Both the position numbers and the translations under genes were made by a program. Of a stretch of 36,288 nucleotides of DNA, positions 24,075 through 31,155 are shown in pieces; the stretch's first letter is position 1, and the number at the start of each line of letters is the position of its first letter. The stretch is taken from positions 1-36,288 of the forward strand of contig CANAQK010000014.1 in assembly GCA_947363605.1 (NCBI GenBank). Direction: 5' to 3'. Source of the stretch: an uncultured Clostridia bacterium. Lineage in GTDB: Bacteria > Bacillota > Clostridia > Oscillospirales > Ruminococcaceae. The notes beneath the pieces were generated by a model. The model worked only from the letters and a program-made list of their open reading frames with translations, was not told where the DNA came from and searched no databases.

Positions 24075-24506
24075 ATGAAGCAGGTGGCGGCAGCGTTGAT
24101 TTATCATCAGGGGAAATTCCTGATCGGGAAACGGCGCTCAGACGGGAGCAACCCTTCTGTTTGGGAATTTCCGGGCGGCAAGCTGGAGCCGGGCGAATCC
24201 TACGAGGACTGTCTGATCCGGGAATGCCGGGAAGAATGCGGGCTGGAAGTGGAGCCGCTGGAGTGCTATGAGGAAATGGAATATACCTATCCGGATGGGA
24301 CGATCCGGTTCCGTTTTTTCCTTTCCCGCTGGAAAGGCGGGGAATTGAGCCGGAACGTCCATGAGGAGCTCTGCTGGGCGGCAGCGGAAACCTTTTCCGC
24401 GTATGAGTTTTGCCCGGCCAACCGGGATTTGGTGCGCCGGATGGCGGAGGAGTTTGGCCATCCGGTTCAGGAGAGCCTGTATCATTCAAGCGCCCGTCCG
24501 TTTTGA
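24075..24506 (+). CDS. Nudix hydrolase, MutT-like (8-oxo-dGTP diphosphatase type)
   Basis: A 143-residue Nudix hydrolase. The Nudix box G-x5-E-x7-REUxEExGU is complete (Gly35 to Leu57, with Glu50, Glu53 and Glu54 for metal). PSVWEFPGGK just before it is typical of MutT/(d)CTP-pyrophosphohydrolase relatives that clean oxidised nucleotides. The exact substrate is not determined by sequence. ATG 24075 follows GATGAGGA. No terminator is seen before nfnA, 59 nt downstream. Confidence 0.9.
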   Translation: MKQVAAALIYHQGKFLIGKRRSDGSNPSVWEFPGGKLEPGESYEDCLIRECREECGLEVEPLECYEEMEYTYPDGTIRFRFFLSRWKGGELSRNVHEELCWAAAETFSAYEFCPANRDLVRRMAEEFGHPVQESLYHSSARPF

Positions 24507-24565
24507 TCTGGTTGGCTTTCCTCTGCGTTTGACGGTAGAATCCATGTGAAGAAAAGGAGATTGCG

Positions 24566-25417
24566 ATGTTTACGATATTAAAAAAGCGGCGGTTGAATCC
24601 AACCGTTACTTTAATGGAGATTGACGCTCCGCTGGTGGCGAAGAAGGCGGAGCCCGGACAATTTATTATCCTGCGGGTAAATGAAGAGGGGGAGCGGATC
24701 CCGCTGACCGTAGCGGATTTTGACCGCGAAAAGGGAAGCGTCACGGTGATTTTCCAGATTGTTGGGGCGACCACCAAGCAGCTCGATCAGCTGGAGGAAG
24801 GCGACGCGCTTCAGGATTTCGTAGGGCCGCTGGGCGTGGCCTCCCATACCGAGGGCTTGAAAAAGGTTGCGGTGATCGGCGGCGGGGTCGGTTGTGCCAT
24901 TGCTTACCCGATTGCGAAAAAGCTGCATCAGCAGGGTGCCGAGGTCCATGCGGTCGTCGGGTTCCGGAATCAGGATCTGGTCATCCTGGAAAAAGAGTTC
25001 CGGGAGGCCTCCGGCAAGCTGGTGCTGATGACAGACGACGGTTCTGCCGGGCAGAAGGGACTGGTTACCCAAGCGTTGAAGGAACTGATTGAAGCGGGGA
25101 ACCAATACGATGAAGTGATTGCCATCGGGCCGCTGATTATGATGAAATTCGTCAGCCAGCTGACCAGGGAATATGGGATCAAAACCGTTGTCAGCATGAA
25201 CCCGATTATGATCGACGGAACCGGGATGTGCGGCGGATGCCGGCTGACCGTGGGTGGGGAAACCAAGTTTGCCTGTGTAGACGGCCCGGATTTCGACGGG
25301 CATCTGGTGGACTTTGACGAAGCCATTGAACGTTCCGGGATGTACCGCGGCTTTGAACGGCACGCCTATGAATCGGCCTGCCATTTGCTGAACAAGGAGG
25401 AGGCTCCCCATGCCTAA
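24566..25417 (+). CDS. nfnA: NfnA, NADH-dependent ferredoxin:NADP+ oxidoreductase small subunit
   Basis: A 283-residue FAD/NAD-binding subunit with a ferredoxin-reductase fold: an FAD domain (1-95), an NAD domain with VIGGGVGCAIAYP (about 103-115), and a C-terminal [2Fe-2S] site. Cluster ligands fit Asp217-x4-Cys222-x2-Cys225-x11-Cys237, the NfnA pattern in which Asp replaces the first Cys of PyrK. With NfnB it bifurcates electrons between NADPH, NAD+ and ferredoxin in the cytoplasm. AAGGAGA precedes the ATG. It overlaps nfnB by 8 nt. Confidence 0.93.
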   Translation: MFTILKKRRLNPTVTLMEIDAPLVAKKAEPGQFIILRVNEEGERIPLTVADFDREKGSVTVIFQIVGATTKQLDQLEEGDALQDFVGPLGVASHTEGLKKVAVIGGGVGCAIAYPIAKKLHQQGAEVHAVVGFRNQDLVILEKEFREASGKLVLMTDDGSAGQKGLVTQALKELIEAGNQYDEVIAIGPLIMMKFVSQLTREYGIKTVVSMNPIMIDGTGMCGGCRLTVGGETKFACVDGPDFDGHLVDFDEAIERSGMYRGFERHAYESACHLLNKEEAPHA

Positions 25418-26819
25418 TATGTCGTTGAAGAAAAATGAAATGCCGGTACAGGCTCCGGAGGTCCGCTGCCATAATTTCGAGGAGGTCGCGCTGGGCTATA
25501 CAAAGGAGCAGGCAATGGACGAAGCGGCGCGCTGCCTGAACTGTAAAAATAAGCCTTGTATTTCCGGCTGTCCGGTTGCAATTGACATCCCGGCTTTTAT
25601 TGAAAAGGTAAAAGAGGGGCAGTTCGAGGAAGCCTATGGGATTCTGAACCGCTCCAGCTCCCTGCCGGCTGTCTGCGGCCGTGTCTGCCCTCAGGAAACC
25701 CAGTGCGAAAGCCGGTGCGTCCGCGGGATCAAGGGAGAACCGGTCGCGATCGGGCGGCTGGAACGGTTCGTTGCCGACTGGCACAATGCGCATACGGAAA
25801 ATGCACCGGAGAAACCGGCTTCCAACGGCCGCCGGGTCGCTGTCATCGGGGCGGGCCCGTCCGGATTGACCTGCGCGGGTGATCTTGCCAAACTGGGTTA
25901 CGAGGTAACGGTATTCGAAGCCCTGCATCTGGCTGGAGGGGTGCTGGTGTACGGTATCCCGGAATTCCGTCTTCCGAAGGCGATCGTGCAGAAAGAGATC
26001 GACAACCTGACGGCGCTGGGCGTGACGATGAATACCAATATGGTTATTGGCAGGACGCTCTCGGTTGACGAGCTGTTTGAGGATGGTTTCGAAGCGGTAT
26101 TTATCGGCTCAGGAGCTGGGCTGCCCCGCTTTATGGGGATCCCGGGCGAAAATCTCAAGGGGGTTTATTCAGCCAATGAATTCCTGACCCGGGTCAATTT
26201 GATGAAGGCATACCGGGAAGGGAGCGCAACCCCGATTCAGGAGGCGAAACGGGTCGCCGTGGTCGGCGGCGGGAACGTGGCGATGGATGCGGCACGCTGC
26301 GCCAAGCGGCTGGGTGCGGACGAGGTTTCGATCGTTTACCGCCGGAGCGAGGAGGAAATGCCGGCCCGCCTGGAAGAGGTAGAACACGCCAAGGAAGAAG
26401 GGATTCTCTTCCGGGTTCTGACCAATCCGGTAGAGATTCTGGGCAACGAGGAAAAATTCGTTGCAGGGATGCGCTGTGTGGAGATGGAACTGGGCGAGCC
26501 GGATACATCGGGGCGCAGAAGCCCGATCGTGAAGGAAGGATCGGAATTTGTATTGGATGTGGATTGCGTCGTGATGTCAATCGGGACCTCTCCCAATCCC
26601 TTGATCCGGAATACGACCCAGGGGCTGGAGGTCAACCGCCGTGGCTGTTTTATCGTGGAAGAGGAAACCGGGCGGACTTCCCGGGAGGGTGTGTACGCTG
26701 GCGGCGACGCGGTCACTGGCGCGGCTACGGTCATCCTGGCGATGGGCGCAGGCAAAACAGCGGCGAAGTCCATTCATGAATACTTACAGAACCAGCCGGA
26801 ACATTCCAGCAGGGTGTGA
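25410..26819 (+). CDS. nfnB: NfnB, NADPH-dependent large subunit (GltD-like)
   Basis: A 469-residue GltD-family flavoprotein. Two N-terminal [4Fe-4S] sites use Cys42, 45, 50, 54 and Cys89, 93, 99, 103; an FAD motif VIGAGPSG (145-152) and an NADPH motif VAVVGGGNVAMDAAR follow. Alone it is often annotated as glutamate synthase small subunit, but the adjacent NfnA-type gene identifies the electron-bifurcating transhydrogenase. The ATG lies in the end of nfnA with AAGGAGGAGG upstream. A perfect terminator follows. Confidence 0.93.
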   Translation: MPNMSLKKNEMPVQAPEVRCHNFEEVALGYTKEQAMDEAARCLNCKNKPCISGCPVAIDIPAFIEKVKEGQFEEAYGILNRSSSLPAVCGRVCPQETQCESRCVRGIKGEPVAIGRLERFVADWHNAHTENAPEKPASNGRRVAVIGAGPSGLTCAGDLAKLGYEVTVFEALHLAGGVLVYGIPEFRLPKAIVQKEIDNLTALGVTMNTNMVIGRTLSVDELFEDGFEAVFIGSGAGLPRFMGIPGENLKGVYSANEFLTRVNLMKAYREGSATPIQEAKRVAVVGGGNVAMDAARCAKRLGADEVSIVYRRSEEEMPARLEEVEHAKEEGILFRVLTNPVEILGNEEKFVAGMRCVEMELGEPDTSGRRSPIVKEGSEFVLDVDCVVMSIGTSPNPLIRNTTQGLEVNRRGCFIVEEETGRTSREGVYAGGDAVTGAATVILAMGAGKTAAKSIHEYLQNQPEHSSRV

Positions 26820-26837
26820 CGGGGTTTGATTGAACAG

Positions 26838-26875
26838 AAAAAGGCTCAAGGGCAATTTGCCCTTGAGCCTTTTTT
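26838..26875 (+). terminator. Intrinsic terminator after nfnB
   Basis: AAGGCTCAAGGGCAA pairs fully with TTGCCCTTGAGCCTT, followed by TTTT. The A-run before it makes it symmetric. Confidence 0.92.
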
Positions 26876-26907
26876 ATACGAATTCTTAATAAAAGAATGA
26901 AATTTTT

Positions 26908-27050
26908 TATAGTCAACACTGCGGCATCCTGCCGCAGTGGGCGGCGAAGCGGCCATGCGGCAGGGCTTCATAGACGGCGCGCAGCGCATTTTATGCCAGG
27001 CAAAGCCTGGCTTGAAAATCGGGTGCCAATTTTCAAGTGTGCCGACTATA
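26908..27050 (+). repeat. R1 interspersed repeat, copy E (143 bp, lacks first hairpin)
   Basis: It starts TATAGTCAACACTGCGG and ends GTGTGCCGACTATA. The GAAAAGAAGC hairpin present in B, C and D is missing, apparently through deletion between two CAAC-type sequences. The terminal hairpin has different bases (CTTGAAAAT/ATTTTCAAG) but still pairs, as does CCAGGC-AAA-GCCTGG. Confidence 0.9.
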
Positions 27051-27058
27051 TCAGGAAA

Positions 27059-27202
27059 TAGTACCATCGATTGACAAAGGGGCAATACGGTTTTTCGAGG
27101 CTAAAATTTCCGCTGACATCGTTATCCTCGTTGCTGGGCGTCAGCCCAGCGCCGATTTAGGACGCTGGAAGGCGTGTTTCCCCTTGTTAATCGATGGTAT
27201 TA
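27059..27202. repeat. Second inverted-repeat element (144 bp)
   Basis: The ends are TAGTACCATCGATTGACAA and, inverted, TAATACCATCGATTAACAA, each followed by GGGG: about 20 bp of near-perfect terminal inverted repeat with TA outermost. The centre holds a GCTGGGC-GTCA-GCCCAGC hairpin. The sequence is unrelated to R1 but lies 8 bp from copy E. There is no open frame of note. It resembles another MITE or a decayed small element. Confidence 0.65.
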
Positions 27203-27213
27203 TACGTTTTGTA

Positions 27214-27624
27214 TTATTCTGCTTTCTTTTTAATTTTTAAGAGGAGAAGGACCAGACAAATACCCATTAAAATATGACCGATCCCGGCAATCCCGGAAAT
27301 CGAGGCATCCAGCCCCCGGCCCAGCTCGGCCCCCCATACCTGACTCAGACCCCGCATTAGGAAGCCCAACCCGGTGATATTCAGGCCGACCTGGTAAATA
27401 ATCAGGACTTTATTGCTCTTTTGATCTGAAAAGGCAAAGGCCTTTTCAGCAAGCATCAGTGCGAGGAAAAAGAACATTCCCAATACAAAATAGTGGGTGT
27501 GCAGGAAGGACAGGTTGGTCTGCCCGGAAAAGTGGCTGAATTTGGTGAATTCCCGATAAAAGACCCCGAATACCATTGCAGCGATAGAATAGACCAGAGC
27601 CAGATTAGCGTAGCGTTTTACCAT
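27214..27624 (-). CDS. DUF2871-type membrane protein
   Basis: A 136-residue protein with four membrane helices (about 8-25, 44-62, 74-93 and 108-130). The segment YREFTKFSHFSGQTNLSFLHTHYF, with two His near helix 2, is characteristic of the DUF2871 family; its function is unknown. It is the last gene of a three-gene unit headed by a TetR regulator, so it is probably derepressed by the same signal. 16 nt separate it from the preceding gene, and GGAGAG precedes the ATG. Confidence 0.85.
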   Translation of the reverse strand: MVKRYANLALVYSIAAMVFGVFYREFTKFSHFSGQTNLSFLHTHYFVLGMFFFLALMLAEKAFAFSDQKSNKVLIIYQVGLNITGLGFLMRGLSQVWGAELGRGLDASISGIAGIGHILMGICLVLLLLKIKKKAE

Positions 27625-27640
27625 GATTCGTTCTCTCCTT

Positions 27641-28321
27641 TTAGGCGTGTTGTACTTGTTTCTGTGATTGTTTGTAAAGCTTCCAGCCCATCAGCACGAC
27701 CCATACATAGGCCAGCGTTTTTGGAATCATCAGGACGCCGATCACCGGAAAGACCCCGCTGAACAGTACCACGGGCAGATAAAACCCAAACGAGAGGATT
27801 ACTGCCAGCGGCATAGACCGGAACACCTGGTCGCCGGTTTTCTTGGTTTCCTGAGCGAATAGGACGATAATCAGGATCCCCATGATCGCAAAGGGGATGT
27901 TGCGGAGGACACCGTACAGGAGCGGCTGGCGGTAGGAAAGCCATTCATTTTGCGGAAGCAGGCAGAGGGCAATCCGGAGGACAGATAATCCCCACATCGC
28001 CAGGGTTAAATTCTTCCGGCCGCTGACTTGGTACCGATCCCGCCAGATATAGTACAGGATCAGATAGAAAACCGTCATAGTGATGGAAGTGATAAATTTC
28101 CCAATTCCCAGCGCGGCCGCGTTGGCCTCCAGCCCGGTTGTCCAAAGTGCATAGCAGCGGGGAACCAGATGGAAGGAATCTCCCGCTCCCAGCAGCAGGG
28201 TCATCAGTCCAGCCTTTTTCACCAGCGGGCCTTCCCCCTTGGCCAGCATCATCAGCCCTGCAACCAGGGCAAAGCCAAGATAGAATACGTCAAAAACTGT
28301 TTCTGCAATAGCCTGCATCAT
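27641..28321 (-). CDS. Polytopic membrane protein of unknown function, TetR-linked
   Basis: A 226-residue protein with about seven membrane helices. A conserved-looking GAGDSFHLVPR lies after helix 2, and charged or His residues in the membrane suggest ligand or ion handling, but I cannot name a family with certainty. Start ATG 28321 (or the next codon, also ATG) follows AAAGGAG. It lies 17 nt after the TetR gene and 16 nt before the DUF2871 gene, so all three form one operon. Both membrane proteins may act together, for example in efflux or sensing. Confidence 0.75.
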   Translation of the reverse strand: MMQAIAETVFDVFYLGFALVAGLMMLAKGEGPLVKKAGLMTLLLGAGDSFHLVPRCYALWTTGLEANAAALGIGKFITSITMTVFYLILYYIWRDRYQVSGRKNLTLAMWGLSVLRIALCLLPQNEWLSYRQPLLYGVLRNIPFAIMGILIIVLFAQETKKTGDQVFRSMPLAVILSFGFYLPVVLFSGVFPVIGVLMIPKTLAYVWVVLMGWKLYKQSQKQVQHA

Positions 28322-28338
28322 AAAATTTCTCCTTTTGT

Positions 28339-28887
28339 CTAATAAATAGTACGTTTGATGATGGTGATAAAAAACTGGAGATCAGGAGCTTCTGATTTCA
28401 GCATCATCATAAGGTTCATCATGATAAATCGCGCGAATTGTTCTTTGGTAAATGTTTCAGTCCAAGCATCCTTGCGGATTCCGGCATCCTGCTCCATGCG
28501 CTGGATAAAAGCGGCTTCCAGCGTGGACTGCATGGAGGTCATGCGTGCCTGTCCAGCCCTTTCCACATTTCCAAGGCTGCTCATCAGCTTTCCGGCGGAC
28601 TGGTCAATCCGTTCCTTCAGGAAGAGGAATATTTCCTGAAGCTGGTCGCAGAAAGAGCCGGTCAGATGGAGCGCCTTCAGCTGAAGCAGTGTCTGCTTCC
28701 AATATTCTTCGGTCAGGGCAAGCAGGATCCCGTCTTTATTGGTGAAATAATTGTACACGGTCCCTGTAGCCACACCGGCTTTCCCCGCTAAGGAGCGGAT
28801 ATTCACGGCCTCCAGCCCTTCTGTATCCGCAATTTGCCGGGCGGCTTCCAGCAATGTATCATGCAGCGTATCATCTTTTTTCCGCAC
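28339..28887 (-). CDS. TetR-family transcriptional repressor
   Basis: A 182-residue regulator. The N-terminal HTH (about 25-50, RSLAGKAGVATGTVYNYFTNKDGIL) is classic TetR; the C-terminal helical ligand domain is variable. GTG 28887 is chosen because GGAGGGG precedes it and the N-terminus then matches the family; the frame is open upstream through the operator to 28977. Two identical-type palindromes bracket its promoter, so it represses its own operon with the two membrane proteins. Confidence 0.88.
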   Translation of the reverse strand: MRKKDDTLHDTLLEAARQIADTEGLEAVNIRSLAGKAGVATGTVYNYFTNKDGILLALTEEYWKQTLLQLKALHLTGSFCDQLQEIFLFLKERIDQSAGKLMSSLGNVERAGQARMTSMQSTLEAAFIQRMEQDAGIRKDAWTETFTKEQFARFIMMNLMMMLKSEAPDLQFFITIIKRTIY

Positions 28888-28910
28888 AAAACCCCTCCGA
28901 TTTTCAATTA

Positions 28911-28922
28911 TGAACATGTTCA
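28911..28922. promoter_or_regulatory. TetR operator 1
   Basis: The perfect 12-bp palindrome TGAACATGTTCA, just downstream of the -10 on the minus strand. Confidence 0.75.
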
Positions 28923-28927
28923 CAACT

Positions 28928-28956
28928 ATTATATTCAGTGGAAAGTGCTTTGTCAA
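28928..28956 (-). promoter_or_regulatory. Consensus promoter of the TetR operon
   Basis: Minus-strand TTGACA, 17 nt, TATAAT: a perfect sigma-A promoter held between two palindromic operators. Confidence 0.9.
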
Positions 28957-28964
28957 GCCTTTTT

Positions 28965-28976
28965 TGAACACGTTCA
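28965..28976. promoter_or_regulatory. TetR operator 2
   Basis: The 12-bp palindrome TGAACACGTTCA, upstream of the -35. It matches operator 1 except at the central base pair. Confidence 0.72.
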
Positions 28977-28977
28977 T

Positions 28978-29164
28978 CTATATTTTTTCGTGGCTTTGGG
29001 AGCGAAAACCCTCTTTTGATAAAAATGCAAATGATACATAATAGAAGAATTAAATTTAGTTAAGTTTTATAGGAGAAAGATTTTTAGAAAAATAATTCAG
29101 TTTTATATATTATAAAACTTTACTAAAAATACTTTTTTGATAAATGTATTTTTTATAAAATTAC
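28978..29164. other. AT-rich intergenic region upstream of the array promoter
   Basis: No gene is seen. The DNA is strongly AT-rich, with A- and T-tracts and an AGTTTTATA/TATAAAACT hairpin at 29099-29119. It may act as an UP element for the promoter at 29165 or mark an acquired segment. Confidence 0.5.
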
Positions 29165-29193
29165 TTGACAAACGGATATTCTGCGGGTATAAT
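29165..29193 (+). promoter_or_regulatory. Consensus promoter of the secreted-protein/array operon
   Basis: TTGACA, 17 nt, TATAAT. The leader of about 118 nt contains the palindrome GCCTATAGGC and ends with a strong AGGAGG site. No other promoter of this quality is seen before 36161, so it may drive the whole array. Confidence 0.9.
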
Positions 29194-29317
29194 AAATACA
29201 AAGAGGAAAGAGCTCCCTCTTCCGGCAGATAACGTCAACCGCTGTTTGTTGAATCCGCGCCTATAGGCCATCCGTTTCGCCACATGATTAAGGAGCAAAG
29301 TTATAGGAGGTTTAACG

Positions 29318-30061
29318 ATGAAATTTGGCAAGATTTTCAAGCGTACACTCTCGATGCTCACGGCAACGGCAATTTTCTGTTCACTGAGCATCCCGGCATT
29401 CGCACAATCCCCCAACAGCGATGAAAACGGCGAGTATGTAGTAACCTATCGGGCGGAGCCTGTCACAGACATTGATGCACTGGTTGCGCTGGCGGCCCAG
29501 CAGCCGAAAGCCGCTTCTTCTGAGGAAGAGGACGACGGTTTGCTGCGGGTTAAACAGCTCACAGAAGTTCGGGAATATGCGGACGGTTCGGTTGAAAAGG
29601 ATTATGCTGAAAGTGCGATTGCACTGGCAGCAGATCAAAATCTCAGTAGTACGCATTATGATAATCATGTAAAGGGTTATACAGTTGTTGCTACGCTGAA
29701 TTATACATATAGATACGATGGTGGAATGAAGTATCGTGTAAATAGTGTAGTAACTAGAATTGAAAAGACAAGTATGACAGAGATGCGAATTGAAGATATA
29801 GAACTATATTACTGTTGTTCTACTCAAGATTTTAGTTATAAGAATTTTTCTTATAATAATAGTAGCCCTATTGGAACACAAACTTTTACGCTTCCAAGTA
29901 AACATTCGGGCTTTTATTTCAGTTCTTCAGATGCTAGCGCTACAGAGCAAGGTGTAGCAGCACAGTGTGCTATTGATATCGGTAAAAAAGTAGAAGAGAA
30001 CGGTAAAGAAATTATCAAAATAGTAGATCAGATTGTATTGCATATGTTTGTTTCGAAGTAA
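29318..30061 (+). CDS. Secreted protein of unknown function
   Basis: A 247-residue protein with a clear signal peptide (basic MKFGKIFKR, hydrophobic core, AFA-QS cleavage near 29/30). The mature part begins with an acidic, Ser/Glu-rich linker (EEEDDG near 70) and has a Tyr/Ser/Asn-rich C-terminal half with a Cys-Cys pair (YYCCST). No domain is recognised. AGGAGG precedes the ATG. The DNA changes from normal composition to AT-rich at about 29640, inside the gene, so the two halves may have different origins. It is the first gene behind the consensus promoter and lies 33 nt before array gene P1. Confidence 0.7.
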   Translation: MKFGKIFKRTLSMLTATAIFCSLSIPAFAQSPNSDENGEYVVTYRAEPVTDIDALVALAAQQPKAASSEEEDDGLLRVKQLTEVREYADGSVEKDYAESAIALAADQNLSSTHYDNHVKGYTVVATLNYTYRYDGGMKYRVNSVVTRIEKTSMTEMRIEDIELYYCCSTQDFSYKNFSYNNSSPIGTQTFTLPSKHSGFYFSSSDASATEQGVAAQCAIDIGKKVEENGKEIIKIVDQIVLHMFVSK

Positions 30062-30094
30062 GTGAGACATACTGACTGTAAAGGAAATACCACT

Positions 30095-30937
30095 ATGAAA
30101 CCAAAATCGCTTCGCCGCGGCGCAGTCCTTGCTGCTATGCTCCTGATTGCCGGGTCGATCGTGCCGGTGGTCTATTGGCTTCATCCGTCGCTTCGGCTGG
30201 ACAATCTTCATACCTTCTGTTACCCCGGCTTGGAATGGGGTATGACTATGGAGGAAACACGGGAAGCCCTTGGGATTGAAGAAGAGCATTTCCGTGAAAC
30301 CCATCAGTTTGAAAATGAAGTCTATACCGAACGGGTGGTAGCTGTCCGCCGTCAGGAATTTTTGGGAGAAGAAGTTCAGGTTAATTTTCGATTCATCCAG
30401 TTTTCCGATTCGGACAAACCCCGGTTAACAGGGATGATTATTTCCAGCAGGATGATGGGCCATGATGCTTCCACCGATGAAACCTCAGAGGAATATTTTG
30501 GACGCCTTGAAAATTGGCTGAAGGAGCAGGGAGCGGAGTATACCGTCCGGACGGAGAACTTTAAAGAAGAGCCGGGCGAGTATAGAGGGTTCTATGTCGG
30601 AGACAGTGACTCCCACTATGACGAAATAGAAGGCAAACCGCTTTTTATCACCGCCTATTTCGAAAGCAGGGCGGATATGCGCGACCAGCCGAAACGGTAT
30701 CAAAAGAGTTTTAATGAGATTTATAACTGGCAGGTTGGAATGGAACTGCGGGATCCGCCCGAAGGCTGGAGTATTGAGAACCTTTACGATCTTCGTGACG
30801 GAGGGGTGAAGCTTCCTCTGGTGACATTAGAAGCGAGTTATTTCTATCCTTCTGAAGAGATGGAGAAAGGCGCACATGGTGGTGTGTTAATCAATGCCTG
30901 GGAGCTGGCGTATCTGGTCGCGCAGTCGAAGAAATAA
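30095..30937 (+). CDS. Array protein P1 (YPGLxWGxT family, membrane-anchored)
   Basis: A 280-residue protein with one N-terminal membrane helix (about 9-30, GAVLAAMLLIAGSIVPVVYW) and an outside domain. The family block LDNLHTFCYPGLEWGMTMEE, followed by a Leu-Gly a few residues on, recalls the G-M-T-x-E-x-V-x-x-x-L-G helix of BamE/SmpA and BLIP-like folds; that link is only an inference. Further shared blocks are RRQEFLG, NWLKEQGAEYTV, RADMRDQPKRYQKSF and the end AYLVAQSKK. ATG 30095 follows AAGGAAA. The DNA is identical to P5 except for about eight changes in the first 160 nt. Confidence 0.8.
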   Translation: MKPKSLRRGAVLAAMLLIAGSIVPVVYWLHPSLRLDNLHTFCYPGLEWGMTMEETREALGIEEEHFRETHQFENEVYTERVVAVRRQEFLGEEVQVNFRFIQFSDSDKPRLTGMIISSRMMGHDASTDETSEEYFGRLENWLKEQGAEYTVRTENFKEEPGEYRGFYVGDSDSHYDEIEGKPLFITAYFESRADMRDQPKRYQKSFNEIYNWQVGMELRDPPEGWSIENLYDLRDGGVKLPLVTLEASYFYPSEEMEKGAHGGVLINAWELAYLVAQSKK

Positions 30938-30952
30938 ACCCCCAAAAACAGC

Positions 30953-30970
30953 CGCCTGCCCTTACAGGCG
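30953..30970 (+). terminator. Intercistronic hairpin after P1
   Basis: CGCCTG, 6-nt loop, CAGGCG. It is one of a series of similar hairpins in the array spacers. It lacks a T-run and so probably acts as a partial terminator or mRNA stabiliser. Confidence 0.5.
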
Positions 30971-31000
30971 ACAGTTGTAAAAAATAGGAGGGTATCGTCT

Positions 31001-31138
31001 ATGACAAAGAAATCGCTTCGTTGGGTCATCATTTCCGCAGCGGTGCTGTTTACAGGATGCGGCTTCCGGCCCGAAATCCTTCCGCTGACTGCCGATTCCT
31101 CGATTGTCCCGGCTGAAAATCTGAAACTCTATTTATAA
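31001..31138 (+). pseudogene. Truncated array copy, hybrid of P6-like and P3-like parts
   Basis: A 45-residue ORF with the standard array start (AGGAGGGT site, MTKKSLRW). Residues 1-16 (LRWVIISAAVL) match P6; from LFTGC onward (lipobox, then ADSSIVPAENL) they match P3, and the frame stops where the YPGL domain should begin. It could still be made as a tiny lipoprotein, but it looks like the remnant of an unequal recombination. Confidence 0.7.
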
Positions 31139-31155
31139 AGTACGGAGGAAAATGA

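Noticed and set aside
25410-26819. Glutamate synthase small subunit (gltD) as the identity of this gene
   Set aside because: The partner gene is NfnA-like with an Asp/Cys3 [2Fe-2S] site and no glutamate synthase large subunit is present, so NfnB is the better call.
29194-29317. Possible riboswitch in the leader of the secreted gene
   Set aside because: Only a short palindrome is seen; no conserved core of a known riboswitch class could be recognised.
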